A DNA stretch of 6,585 nt from Nitrospirota bacterium (GTDB lineage Bacteria > Nitrospirota > Thermodesulfovibrionia > Thermodesulfovibrionales > UBA6898): contig JAJYLU010000015.1 of NCBI GenBank assembly GCA_021787505.1, positions 1 to 6,585 of the forward strand, read 5' to 3'. Below, in pieces: positions 6,352 to 6,585 of this stretch. Every line of letters starts with the position of its first letter. Position 1 is the stretch's first letter. Below the pieces are notes generated by a model, which did not search any database, was not told the DNA's origin, and worked only from the letters and a program-made list of their open reading frames with translations. A program made the translations under genes and the position numbers.

Positions 6352-6388
6352 TGGTGAAGATAATTTCATCATTTTTTCATTTTTTTTT
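6352..6388 (+). terminator. Possible weak intrinsic terminator after the metallo-hydrolase gene
   Basis: TGGTGAA (6352-6358) can pair with TTCATCA (6365-6371), with one G-T wobble, around the loop GATAAT. It is followed by six Ts (6372-6377) and, after CA, nine more (6380-6388). The T-runs are convincing but the stem is A+T-rich and weak. The location, 43 bases after the stop and before the next gene, is what a terminator would need. Confidence 0.45.
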
Positions 6389-6455
6389 AATCTGGCGTTG
6401 GTAAAATTAATTAATAATGAAAGTCAGAACAAAAGACAGGCTGCGGGATTTCTTC

Positions 6456-6460
6456 GGAGG
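6456..6460 (+). promoter_or_regulatory. Ribosome binding site deciding the PAS protein start
   Basis: GGAGG followed by AATT leads directly to ATG 6465. This is a consensus Shine-Dalgarno site at slightly short spacing, and it favours this start over the in-frame ATG 6417. Confidence 0.55.
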
Positions 6461-6464
6461 AATT

Positions 6465-6585
6465 ATGCCGCCCGATATCCCGGCAAGGATTGAGGCAAGG
6501 ACCTATGTCCCCGCCGGACAGGACTGGGACGACATCTTCAATACCATAACTGACATGATTACCATCCATGACAAGGATTTCAACA
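6465..6585 (+). CDS. N-terminus of a PAS-domain sensor protein, 3' end beyond the window
   Basis: Only about 40 residues are visible. They start MPPDIPARIEARTY and then read WDDIFNTITDMITIHDKDFN. The latter is the usual opening of a PAS domain (W-x-x-x-F-x-x-I-x-D-x-I-x-I-x-D), best known from PAS sensor histidine kinases and related regulators of environmental bacteria. The output domain lies past the right edge, so kinase, cyclase and regulator cannot be told apart. I chose ATG 6465 because GGAGG (6456-6460) lies four bases before it. An in-frame ATG at 6417 would add 16 residues (MKVRTKDRLRDFFGGI) but has only A+T-rich sequence upstream. No membrane segment is seen in the visible part, so a cytoplasmic sensor is likely. 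Confidence 0.8.
   Translation, partial: MPPDIPARIEARTYVPAGQDWDDIFNTITDMITIHDKDFN

Noticed and set aside
6245..6493. An 82-codon plus-strand frame spanning the end of the metallo-hydrolase gene and the start of the PAS gene
   Set aside because: It crosses the end of one real gene, the T-runs of a probable terminator and the start of another real gene, with no domain pattern.

Overview
The window is about half G+C and densely coded. It carries ordinary bacterial housekeeping genes next to signal-transduction genes. Three features suggest an anaerobic or microaerophilic environmental bacterium of the Nitrospirota or Desulfobacterota type: a membrane HD-GYP protein with a c-type haem motif in its extracytoplasmic sensor, a Der GTPase followed directly by a YihY/BrkB membrane protein, and the start of a PAS protein with an 'ITDMITIHDKDFN'-type beginning. 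This placement rests on recalled resemblance only and is tentative.

Layout. Positions 1-2819 are on the minus strand. A 675-residue membrane sensor (two membrane segments, a periplasmic domain with CxxCH, HAMP, coiled coil, GAF, HD-GYP) is followed 81 bases downstream by a two-helix potassium-channel-like protein with a cytoplasmic TrkA-N/RCK domain, cut by the left edge. A 247-base divergent intergenic region (2820-3066) separates this pair from a plus-strand cluster. That cluster is der (3067-4389), a YihY/BrkB-family membrane protein (4386-5213) and a 54-residue protein resembling a small Sm-like barrel (5210-5374). The three overlap by 4 bases at each junction (TTGA and ATGA), so they are very probably one translationally coupled operon. 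After a 173-base gap comes a metallo-beta-lactamase-fold hydrolase of the YycJ/WalJ type (5548-6309), then a weak hairpin with T-runs that may be a terminator. Last is the first part of a PAS-containing sensor protein, cut by the right edge.

How the genes fit together. Der is the conserved ribosome-assembly GTPase and probably sets the expression of its coupled neighbours. The minus-strand pair looks like signalling plus ion transport: the HD-GYP protein probably lowers cyclic di-GMP in response to a redox or gas signal sensed through a covalently bound haem. No mobile element, CRISPR array, rRNA or tRNA was recognised. No wholly new multi-gene system is evident. The points most worth checking are the haem-motif HD-GYP sensor, the tiny Sm-like gene coupled to the YihY gene, and the channel protein's altered selectivity filter and altered nucleotide-binding glycine motif.
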